Source: CAYVFC01 sp964450715
Lineage (GTDB): Bacteria > Myxococcota_A > Polyangia > Polyangiales > JAFGIB01
Length of the DNA stretch: 18,535 nt
Reading direction: 5' to 3'
Assembly (NCBI GenBank): GCA_964450715.1
Contig: CAYVFC010000151.1
Coordinates: 1 to 18,535, forward strand
A program made the translations under genes and the position numbers. The notes under the pieces were generated by a model. It was not told the origin of the DNA. It was given only the letters and a program-made list of their open reading frames with translations, and ran no database searches. This document shows, one piece after another, positions 1-6,547 of the stretch (the first letter of the stretch is position 1; each line of letters opens with the position of its first letter).

Positions 1-380
1 TGCTACTCCGGCAAGCGGCGGCGCGGCCCCCACGGGTTTCGGTGCTACTCCGGCAGGTGGCGGCGCGGCCCCTACCTGTTTCGCCTCGACTCCGGCTTTC
101 CGCACCACAGCTCCGGCCGCCAGCTTCTGTGCAACGCCCGCGAGCGCCGCGGCCCCCGCCGGCTTGGGCGCTGCTCCGGCGGGCGGCGGCGCAACGCCAA
201 CTGGCGGTGCTGCAGTAGCGCCCGCTCCGGCAGGCGCCGCGGCCCCCGCCGGCTTGGGCGAGACTCCGGCAGGCGGCGGCGCGACGCCAACTGGCGGTGC
301 TGCCGCTCCGGCAGGCGCCGCAGCTCCTGCCGGCTTGGGCGAGACTCCGGCGGGCGGCGGCACAACGCCGACGGGCGGAG
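1..380 (-). repeat. Degenerate tandem repeat coding for a Pro/Ala-rich tail
   Basis: The plus-strand unit starting gccggcttgggcg recurs at 158, 248 and 329 (spacings of 90 and 81 nt), each followed by ctccggc and a ggcggcggc tract. More diverged copies lie at 1-75. The spacings are multiples of three, so the reading frame is kept. This is in-frame expansion inside a coding region rather than a mobile repeat. Confidence 0.8.
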
Positions 381-750
381 GAGCGCTGGTCCGCCCGGGT
401 GGAGACGAAGATGAAGACTTGGGCGCGACCCCTGCCGCATCGAACCGGGTCGGCTCGCTTCGCCTGACAGTGGGCGCTGGCTTGGGCGACGTCCCGATAT
501 CCAGCTTGGGCGCCGGTCCCCTCGTGTCCACGAAGGCGAGCACGCGCGTTTCCAGGTCGGCCGGCGGCTTGTAGTCCGCGCCCGCATCCGCCAGGTGCTC
601 GGCGAACTGCCGGATCTCGTGGCGCAGCCCTCGGCACTCGTCCGACTCGGCCAGGAGATCCGCGTGCTTCTCCATGGCCTCGGCCTCGGCGTCCACCACC
701 GCGGCCAGGTCCTGCAGAAACTCGATCTTGCTCCTGGTATCGAAGCTCAT
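1..750 (-). CDS. Sigma-factor-linked protein with Pro/Ala-rich repeat tail (3' end outside window)
   Basis: The frame opens at an ATG complementary to 748-750 and stays open for 250 codons to the first base of the window, so the C-terminus is missing. The start overlaps the stop of the sigma-factor gene by 4 nt (ATGA), so the two are translationally coupled. Residues 1-76 are charged and helical, with H-A-D-L-L and D-E-C-R-G-L-R-H segments, followed by a short linker. From about residue 110 the protein is a low-complexity array of P, A, G and V with a recurring A-G-V-S-P-K-P-A-G-A unit. No membrane segment is visible in the part present. A gene coupled to an ECF sigma factor is often an anti-sigma factor, but the usual HxxxCxxC zinc motif is not evident, so that role is only inferred from position. 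The repeat tail could be a flexible spacer leading to a distal domain that lies outside the window. Confidence 0.75.
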   Translation of the reverse strand, partial: MSFDTRSKIEFLQDLAAVVDAEAEAMEKHADLLAESDECRGLRHEIRQFAEHLADAGADYKPPADLETRVLAFVDTRGPAPKLDIGTSPKPAPTVRRSEPTRFDAAGVAPKSSSSSPPGRTSAPPPVGVVPPPAGVSPKPAGAAAPAGAAAPPVGVAPPPAGVSPKPAGAAAPAGAGATAAPPVGVAPPPAGAAPKPAGAAALAGVAQKLAAGAVVRKAGVEAKQVGAAPPPAGVAPKPVGAAPPLAGVA

Positions 751-1316
751 TCCGATTTCAGTTCCCTGACGAACTCCCGCAACCGCAACAGCGCACGGCT
801 GGCCTGCTTGCGCAATTCGTCCTCGTCCATCCCGTTGATATCCGCTATCTCGGTGTATGACAGGCCGCTCTGGTAGCGCAGGATCACCACGTCGCGCTCC
901 GACGGCTTGAGTCGGGAGAGCATGTACCGCACGGTTCGCGCGCGTTTGATCTTGCGCGCCCTCTCCTCGGTCATCACCCCCTCGGCGTTCGCGTCCTCTC
1001 CGTAAAGCGGCCCCGGGGGCAGGCTGGTCCGCGCCTCTACCCGCCGGATGCAGATGCGCCTGGCCAGGCCGAACAACCAGGTGCGCACCTTGCCCTCCCC
1101 CTCCCAGAAGGGCATCGCGTCATAGGCCATGCCCAGCGTCTGCTGCACGGCCTCCTCGGCCTCGCGCTGGCTGCCGAGCACTGCCATGCAGTAGCGGCCC
1201 AACGCCGATCCGTGCTCCCGGACGCATGCCGCCAGAGCGTCGCGAAAACGACCCGCGAGAATCAACTCAGATGCCGGAAGGGCCTTTCCGGTTCCCTGCT
1301 TTTGTTCTCCTGGCAT
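747..1316 (-). CDS. ECF-type RNA polymerase sigma factor
   Basis: This 189-residue protein has the two-domain layout of ECF sigma factors, which direct RNA polymerase to alternative promoters. Region 2 spans about residues 28-95, with the EEAVQQT and VRTWLFGLARRI segments that match the core-binding helix and the -10 recognition helix. Region 4 spans about 131-186, with the helix-turn-helix L-S-Y-T-E-I-A-D-I-N-G-M-D-E-D-E-L. The linker between them (96-130) is charged. The ATG complementary to 1314-1316 is the farthest upstream start; no good ribosome binding site precedes it, so a slightly later start is possible. Its stop overlaps the start of the downstream repeat-tail gene, which suggests one operon and a functional link. 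The signal it answers to cannot be read from the sequence. Confidence 0.9.
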   Translation of the reverse strand: MPGEQKQGTGKALPASELILAGRFRDALAACVREHGSALGRYCMAVLGSQREAEEAVQQTLGMAYDAMPFWEGEGKVRTWLFGLARRICIRRVEARTSLPPGPLYGEDANAEGVMTEERARKIKRARTVRYMLSRLKPSERDVVILRYQSGLSYTEIADINGMDEDELRKQASRALLRLREFVRELKSE

Positions 1317-1446
1317 TTAGACCAATAGCACGGGACAGATCGATTTCTGGATGCTCTCACGGACCTTTCACATTGGAACTACCCGGAACGGCATCTCAAT
1401 TATGCCATCTTCCCGGGGATCCGGACAGACCTTACTGCCACTGCTG

Positions 1447-1475
1447 CTGCAATTCCCGCTGCGCCGTAATTGCAG
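1447..1475. promoter_or_regulatory. Perfect 8-bp inverted repeat in the divergent intergenic region
   Basis: The arms are ctgcaatt (1447-1454) and aattgcag (1468-1475), separated by 13 nt. The site lies between the divergent sigma-factor and ABC-transporter genes, a position typical of an operator. Center-to-center spacing is 21 nt, two helical turns. Nothing links it to a particular regulator; it could also be a transcript hairpin. Confidence 0.35.
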
Positions 1476-1574
1476 AGATACCGGGCCGGACGCCCCGGCG
1501 CCCGATCCGGAGAGGTGCGCTTCGGGGAATAGAGCCGGAGCGCGGGCGGTTGAACCGGCCGGAAAGCGCTGGTA

Positions 1575-1602
1575 TTGACAGCGCCCGTCCTTCTGATAAC
1601 GA
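1575..1602 (+). promoter_or_regulatory. Possible sigma-70-like promoter of the ABC operon
   Basis: A consensus -35 hexamer TTGACA lies at 1575-1580. A weak -10 candidate, TAACGA, lies at 1597-1602 (16-nt spacer). Transcription from here would begin only a few bases before the ATG at 1614, which has no visible ribosome binding site, so the message could be nearly leaderless. The -10 match is poor. Confidence 0.3.
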
Positions 1603-1613
1603 GTCGGCCGCCC

Positions 1614-2612
1614 ATGATCGCAGTCGAGGAAGTATCCAAGTACTACGGCTCCCACCGCGCGGTGGAAGGGCTCTGCTTCGAGATCGCCAAGGGGGAGTGC
1701 GTGGGCTTGCTGGGTCTGAACGGCGCGGGCAAGAGCACCGCGCTCAGGCTGTTGAGCTGCCTGCTACTCCCAACTTCGGGACGCATCATAGTTGACGGTA
1801 TGGACGTGGTCGAGCACTCGCACGAGATACGCAAGCGAGTAGGCTACCTGCCCGAAATCCCGCCCGTCTACCCGGAGATGACGGTGACCGAGTACCTGGA
1901 CTTCGCCGGGCGGTTACGCGGGATGACCGGCGGTCAGGTCGAGAAGCGACGCCAGCAGGTCATCGAGCTCTGTCACTTGAAAGAGGCGGCTGGCGCGACT
2001 GTCGGCACGCTCTCGCACGGCTTCCGGCAGCGGGTGGGCATCGCCCAGGCCGTGATCCACGCCCCGGCGCTGCTGATCCTGGACGAGCCTATTAAAGGAC
2101 TCGACCCGGTGCAGATCGTACAGATGCGCAAGATGCTCGCCCAGCTGCGCGGCAAGCACACCATCCTGCTCAGCACCCACATCCTCTCCGAGATCGAGCA
2201 GACCTGCGACCGCATCCTGATGATGCACCGGGGACGGGTAGCGGCCGAGGGCACCGAGCAGGAGCTGGAGCAGCGCTACGGATCGCGGCGCGTGGTCGAG
2301 ATGGAGATCCGCGGCAGCGAGAGCGAGCTGCGCGCGGCCCTGGGATCGCTGCAAGAGGTCGAGGTGCTCGGCGTCGAGGCCGTCGGCCAACATACGCTGC
2401 TCATGCGCGCACGCGCGCCCGAGGACCACCGGGAGGAGCTCAGCCGGGCGGTGGTGCAAGCTGGACTGGGACTGCTCGGAATGCGGGCGGTCAGCACCGG
2501 CCTGGAAAACGTCTTTCTCACGCTCAGCGCGGGCTCTCTGGTGGCGACCGGTACCGACCGCGGCCCGGCCGGTACCGACGCCGATGCCGACCCGGGCGCG
2601 GGCGGCGGATAG
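1614..2612 (+). CDS. ABC transporter ATP-binding protein, GldA-like
   Basis: This 332-residue ATPase would energise the ABC-2 type exporter made with the next gene. Walker A is G-L-N-G-A-G-K-S (34-41), the ABC signature is L-S-H-G-F-R-Q-R (133-140), Walker B with the catalytic glutamate is L-L-I-L-D-E-P (153-159), and the switch histidine is H189. The Q-loop reads Y-L-P-E-I (79-83), so the usual glutamine is replaced. The roughly 100 residues after the ATPase core are a C-terminal domain of the kind seen in GldA/CcmA-type proteins, ending in a G/A/D-rich tail. I chose ATG 1614 because the protein begins with the family-typical M-I-x-V-E-x-V-S-K-Y-Y; a TTG at 1575 in the same frame is the -35-like sequence. 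The permease starts 12 nt after its stop. The substrate is unknown. Confidence 0.9.
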   Translation: MIAVEEVSKYYGSHRAVEGLCFEIAKGECVGLLGLNGAGKSTALRLLSCLLLPTSGRIIVDGMDVVEHSHEIRKRVGYLPEIPPVYPEMTVTEYLDFAGRLRGMTGGQVEKRRQQVIELCHLKEAAGATVGTLSHGFRQRVGIAQAVIHAPALLILDEPIKGLDPVQIVQMRKMLAQLRGKHTILLSTHILSEIEQTCDRILMMHRGRVAAEGTEQELEQRYGSRRVVEMEIRGSESELRAALGSLQEVEVLGVEAVGQHTLLMRARAPEDHREELSRAVVQAGLGLLGMRAVSTGLENVFLTLSAGSLVATGTDRGPAGTDADADPGAGGG

Positions 2613-2624
2613 GAACGATAACCC

Positions 2625-3350
2625 GTGGGCAACGCGCTTCTCATCGCTCGTCGCGAGCTCGGCAGCTACCTCCGGTCGCCCGGGGGCTACATCATCGCCG
2701 CAGCCACGCTGCTGGTGAACGGGCTTCTGTTCAACACCCGCGCGCTGGGTGGAGCAGCCAAGCTCTCCTCGCAGGTGCTGGAGCACTTCCTGCGCGACGC
2801 CAGCGGCACCACCACGGTGGCGGCGGTGCTGCTGGCCATGCGCCTGTTCGCCGAGGAGCGGCAGTCCGGCAGCCTGGTGCTGCTCTACACCTCGCCGGTA
2901 CGCGACGCCGAGATGGTGATCGGCAAGTTCCTGGCCGCCCTGCTCTTCCTCGGCGCTCTGGTGCTGATGAGCCTATACCTGCCGGCGCTCATCTTCGTCA
3001 ACGGCAAGGTCTCGCTGGGCCATATCGCCGGGGGCTATCTCGGCCTGCTGCTGGTGGGAGCCGCGGCGCTGGCGCTGGGCCTGTTGGGCTCGTCGCTGGC
3101 GCGCAACCAGCTGGTAGCCGGAATCCTGGCGGCGCTATTCATCTTCGTGCTCTTCCTCTGCTGGCACCTGTCGCGGGTGGTGGATCCTCCGCTGGGCACG
3201 GTCATCGCCCACTTCTCCATGTACGAGAAGCACTTCTTCCCCTTCATGCGCGGACTGGTGCAGCTGAGCGACGTCGTCTACTACCTGTCGGTCATCTACC
3301 TGGCGCTTATGGCCTCGGTGCGCGCCATCCAGAACGAGAGGTGGCGATGA
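2625..3350 (+). CDS. ABC-2 type transporter permease, GldF-like
   Basis: This 241-residue membrane protein is the channel partner of the preceding ATPase. About six hydrophobic segments can be seen: near 20-40, 62-74, 100-125, 132-155, 160-182 and 215-233. The first cytoplasmic loop contains E-E-R-Q-S-G-S-L-V-L-L-Y-T-S-P-V (about 77-92) followed by a G-K-F, the conserved motif of ABC-2/GldF permeases that sits against the ATPase. It starts with GTG at 2625, preceded by an AGGA at 2611-2614 that overlaps the end of the previous gene. Its stop overlaps the next start as ATGA. Length fits the short GldF-type permeases rather than the larger MacB or DrrB kinds. Confidence 0.88.
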   Translation: MGNALLIARRELGSYLRSPGGYIIAAATLLVNGLLFNTRALGGAAKLSSQVLEHFLRDASGTTTVAAVLLAMRLFAEERQSGSLVLLYTSPVRDAEMVIGKFLAALLFLGALVLMSLYLPALIFVNGKVSLGHIAGGYLGLLLVGAAALALGLLGSSLARNQLVAGILAALFIFVLFLCWHLSRVVDPPLGTVIAHFSMYEKHFFPFMRGLVQLSDVVYYLSVIYLALMASVRAIQNERWR

Positions 3351-5263
3351 GCAGCGTCGACCGGCATTCCGCGCTGCACGGCACCGGGCTTCTGGCCACC
3401 GGCTTGCTGTTCTTGAGTCTGGGCTCGCTGTTGATCGGCGAGCGGGTGTTGGGCTCGGGCGGAGCGCGGCAGCTGCTCTCCGGCCTGGCGCTGTTCGGCC
3501 TGCTGGCGGCTCTGCTGCTGCGTACCCGCTGCTTGCTGGCGGCCACGGGGGATGCACGGCAGGTGCAGCTGCGCGCGCTGGCGGGTTACGGCGGCGCGCT
3601 GGCGGCGTTGGTCCTGTACGCCCTATCGCGTCAGGGGGCGCTCGACTTTCTGGCGCTCGCAGAAGAGCCGGCCGCACGGCTGGCGGGCGCGCTGGGTGTG
3701 CTCTGGACAGCGGTGATGGCGGTGTCGCTCACCGCGCTGGTATTCATGGAAATATCCTACGCGCGAATGCCCGTGCCGCAGTCGGTGGAGCTGCGCCGCG
3801 TAGGGGCGGCCGCGCAAGCGGGGCTGACCTTGGCCCTGTCGGCGGTCTTTTTGCTGAGCGTGAACTACGTGGCCACCGAGCGCGACATCCGGCGCGACGT
3901 CACCTATTTCAAGACCACCGAGCCCAGCCGGGGCACGCTGGATCTGGTCGAGCGGCTGGACCGCAAGCTACGCGTGCTGCTCTTCTACCGCGCCACGGAC
4001 GACGTGCTAGGCCAGCTGCGCCCCTACTTCGACCGGCTGGCCCGAGCCTCGAACCGGGTTTCGGTCGAGGTTGTGGACTTCGCCATGGTGCCGAAGCTGG
4101 CGCGCAAGAACCGCATCGGCGAGAACGGCAGCGTGCTGCTGCTCTGGGGCGAGGGCGACGGGCAAAAGGGGCGCTCGTTCAAGGTGGGGCTCGACCTCAG
4201 AACCTCGCGCGGAACGCTGCGCGAGCTCGACGGTCGCTTCCAGGAGCATTTCCGCCGGCTCACCCTGCCCCGGCGCACGTTACACCTGACCGTGGGCCAC
4301 GGCGAGCGCAACGCCATGCTGGACAGGGCGGCGCGCGGAGACGGCACCCGGGGCGTGGAGAATATCCTCGGGCGGCTGAACATCAAGAGCGACAAGCTGG
4401 GAGTCGCCCAGGGCTTGGCCTCGGCCGTGCCGGACGAGGCGAGCGCGGTGGCGGTGCTGGGACCGCGGGAGCCCTTTTTGCCCGAGGAGGCCGAGGCGCT
4501 GCTTTCCTACCTACGCAAGGGGGGAAGGCTGTTGCTGATGCTGGACCCCGATCGCGCGCTCGGGCTCGAGCCGCTGCTCGAGGGGCTGGGCGTGGAGCTG
4601 CTGCCGGGAGTGGTCAGCAGCGAGAAGAACCATCTCCGGCGAAGCTACAACCAGAGCGATCGCACCATCGTCTACAGCAACGGTTACTCATCGCATCCCA
4701 CCGTGACCACGGCCAACCGACACCGCAACGAGGTGGCTACCGTACTAGTGGGCGGCGCGGCGCTCGGGCGGCACCAGGGTGCGAAGCGCGATCCCGCGCC
4801 GCGGGTCACCTTCCCGCTGCGCGGCACGGGCGGTTACTGGCGGGATCTGGACGGCGACTTTACCCGCGACCCGGAAGAGAGCGCGCAGCCGGTCAACCTG
4901 ATGGCCGCGGTCTCGCTCGAGGCCGCGGGCGGCCCGGAGGAGCAGAAAGCTCGGAAAGACAAGGCAAGCAAGGACCAAACGGAGGGCCGCGCCGTCATCA
5001 TCGGCGACGGCGACTTCGCCACCGACAAGCTGATCGGCAACCTGGGCAACACCCTGGTCCTGGTCGACTCGCTGGCCTGGCTCATCGCCGACGAACAGAT
5101 CGCGGGCGATGTCGCCTCTGAAGAGGACATCCCCATCGAGCACACCCGCGACGAGAACCGCATCTGGTTCTACGCCACCTGCTTCGGGGTACCGCTGCCC
5201 ATCCTCGCCTTTGGCATCGCCATGGCGCGCCGCAGGCGGCGCCGTTCGGAGGCGCGGACATGA
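3347..5263 (+). CDS. GldG-like ABC transporter auxiliary protein
   Basis: This 638-residue protein resembles the GldG/ABC_transp_aux family, which accompanies GldA-GldF ABC-2 exporters. Five hydrophobic segments occupy residues 1-172 (near 13-33, 42-60, 78-95, 112-135 and 156-174). A large soluble region (about 180-590) follows and is probably exported; it starts with D-V-T-Y-F-K-T-T and T-L-D-L-V-E-R-L, as in GldG, and contains the loop L-L-S-Y-L-R-K-G-G-R-L-L-L-M-L-D-P-D typical of this family. A final membrane segment (604-627) precedes a run of arginines. ATG 3347 is preferred to an in-frame GTG two codons earlier because an AGAGG lies at 3336-3340 and it overlaps the permease stop by 4 nt. 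In Bacteroidota, GldG is needed for gliding, but homologues occur widely in non-gliders, so motility is not implied. Confidence 0.87.
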   Translation: MSSVDRHSALHGTGLLATGLLFLSLGSLLIGERVLGSGGARQLLSGLALFGLLAALLLRTRCLLAATGDARQVQLRALAGYGGALAALVLYALSRQGALDFLALAEEPAARLAGALGVLWTAVMAVSLTALVFMEISYARMPVPQSVELRRVGAAAQAGLTLALSAVFLLSVNYVATERDIRRDVTYFKTTEPSRGTLDLVERLDRKLRVLLFYRATDDVLGQLRPYFDRLARASNRVSVEVVDFAMVPKLARKNRIGENGSVLLLWGEGDGQKGRSFKVGLDLRTSRGTLRELDGRFQEHFRRLTLPRRTLHLTVGHGERNAMLDRAARGDGTRGVENILGRLNIKSDKLGVAQGLASAVPDEASAVAVLGPREPFLPEEAEALLSYLRKGGRLLLMLDPDRALGLEPLLEGLGVELLPGVVSSEKNHLRRSYNQSDRTIVYSNGYSSHPTVTTANRHRNEVATVLVGGAALGRHQGAKRDPAPRVTFPLRGTGGYWRDLDGDFTRDPEESAQPVNLMAAVSLEAAGGPEEQKARKDKASKDQTEGRAVIIGDGDFATDKLIGNLGNTLVLVDSLAWLIADEQIAGDVASEEDIPIEHTRDENRIWFYATCFGVPLPILAFGIAMARRRRRRSEART

Positions 5264-6477
5264 GGAGCGTCGGATTACACCTGGTACTGGCCATCGCGGG
5301 CCTGCTGCTCGCCTACCAGACCTGGACCCGCGGCGACGAGCAGGAGGCGCCGCCCGGTGAGGTGACCGTGGTGCCGTGCCAGCCCGAGCAGCTGGTTTCC
5401 TTCACCATGAAGAGCAAGTCCCGCGACACGATCGTCGAGCCTCGGACGCTGGACGACGAGAAGGTCTACTGGATCTCGGTGCAAAGCTTCAGCCGGAAGC
5501 CGAAACCGCGGCCCAAAGAGCCGGCGCCGGAGCACGGCGAGAAGACGGAGTCAGCAGAGGGCGAGAGAACGGCGAGCGAGAAGACCGAGCACGGCGAGAC
5601 GAACGGCGAGCACACCGCGGGCGAGAAGCCGGCGTCGGCGGAAGACGAGAAGACCGAGCACGGCGAGCCCGAGGCGCCCGAGAACGAGGAACAGATCACG
5701 ACCCGCTCCTTCCTCGGCAACCGGGACTTTGACGAGTACATGAAGTGGATCGCTCCGCTCAGGGCGGCGCGCTCGCTGGGCGCGGTGAGCGCGAAGCAAC
5801 TAGAGAGCTTCGGCCTGGACGAGATCGAGACCACCCTCGAGATCGCGTGCGGAGGGCAGAAGCGCTCGGTGCAGCTCGGTGCCTGGACCTACGGACACAG
5901 CGACCGGTACCGGTACGCCAGGCTAGCCGGCGAGAAGCGCGTCTTTCTCGTCCCGGGCGCGATGGTCAACGATCTGCTCTCGGCCGGATACAAGTTCAGG
6001 CGCAAGGAGCTTCACGGCTTCGGGCTGGGCGAGGTGGACGAGGCGCGCGTGCGAGCGCGGGATACGGAACGTACGCTTTTACACCGCAACCGGCGGGTAC
6101 CCGACTCGGCCATGTGGGTGGACGCCTCGGCTCCGGATCGGCGCAATCGCCTCTTCGACAACTGGTTCCGCCAGGTCGCCCGGCTGGAGGCCTACCGCAA
6201 CCTCGAGGTGGACGAGCAGCCGGGCAGCGATCTCGAGCAGCAATCGGGCGAGGTCGAGCAGCTTTTGACCATCGAATACCTGCAGGCCGGCAAGCCGTTG
6301 GGCAAGATGGAGCTGGTGCGGATTACAGCGGACAAGCCCTACTACTTCGCTCGGACCGAGCATACGCACACCTGGGTCGAGCTGGCCCGCAACCGGCTCG
6401 CCGAGCAGGTCACCCGCGACGCCGCCATGGTGTTGGGCACGGAAGAGGCGCCCGAGCAGCCCGCCGGCCGGCCGTAG
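5260..6477 (+). CDS. DUF4340-like membrane-anchored protein
   Basis: This 405-residue protein overlaps the GldG-like gene by 4 nt and has a strong GGAGG at 5248-5252. It starts with one hydrophobic segment (about 5-20), followed by a soluble and probably periplasmic domain. The position after gldA-gldF-gldG-like genes and the N-terminal pattern R-S-V-x-L-H-L-V-L-A-I-A-G-L-L-L-A-Y match DUF4340 proteins, which commonly end such operons. Residues 85-145 are a low-complexity insert rich in E, G, H and K with E-H-G-E-K-T-E and K-T-E-H-G-E repeats, separating two parts of the folded domain. The E-K-T-x-x-x and later segments show no catalytic motif I recognise. It is the last gene of the operon and ends facing the kinase gene. 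Confidence 0.8.
   Translation: MRSVGLHLVLAIAGLLLAYQTWTRGDEQEAPPGEVTVVPCQPEQLVSFTMKSKSRDTIVEPRTLDDEKVYWISVQSFSRKPKPRPKEPAPEHGEKTESAEGERTASEKTEHGETNGEHTAGEKPASAEDEKTEHGEPEAPENEEQITTRSFLGNRDFDEYMKWIAPLRAARSLGAVSAKQLESFGLDEIETTLEIACGGQKRSVQLGAWTYGHSDRYRYARLAGEKRVFLVPGAMVNDLLSAGYKFRRKELHGFGLGEVDEARVRARDTERTLLHRNRRVPDSAMWVDASAPDRRNRLFDNWFRQVARLEAYRNLEVDEQPGSDLEQQSGEVEQLLTIEYLQAGKPLGKMELVRITADKPYYFARTEHTHTWVELARNRLAEQVTRDAAMVLGTEEAPEQPAGRP
5578..5667 (+). repeat. 69-nt-period in-frame repeat in the DUF4340-like gene
   Basis: The 21-nt stretch beginning gagaagaccgagcacggcg occurs identically at 5578-5598 and 5647-5667. The period of 69 nt equals 23 codons, so the frame is maintained. Surrounding sequence is also rich in gcgag and cacggcgag units, suggesting slippage or unequal exchange within the linker. 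Confidence 0.75.
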
Positions 6478-6488
6478 GCGCGGGCCTC

Positions 6489-6541
6489 GCGACCGCCCGG
6501 TCGCACCGGCGCGATGTTTTCACGGGAGGGGGCAAGCCCCT
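6489..6541. terminator. Possible bidirectional terminator between convergent operons
   Basis: Two small hairpins lie in the 70-nt gap between convergent genes: GCGACC/GGTCGC with a GCCC loop (6489-6504), followed by TTTT at 6517-6520, and AGGGG/CCCCT with a GCAAG loop (6527-6541), followed on the minus strand by AAAA rather than a T-run. Neither is a textbook intrinsic terminator, so this call rests mostly on position. Confidence 0.3.
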
Positions 6542-6547
6542 GCCCTA

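Noticed and set aside
1..380. The tandem repeat as a CRISPR array or satellite
   Set aside because: The units are degenerate, have a period in multiples of three, and fall in frame within a coding region; there are no unique spacers.
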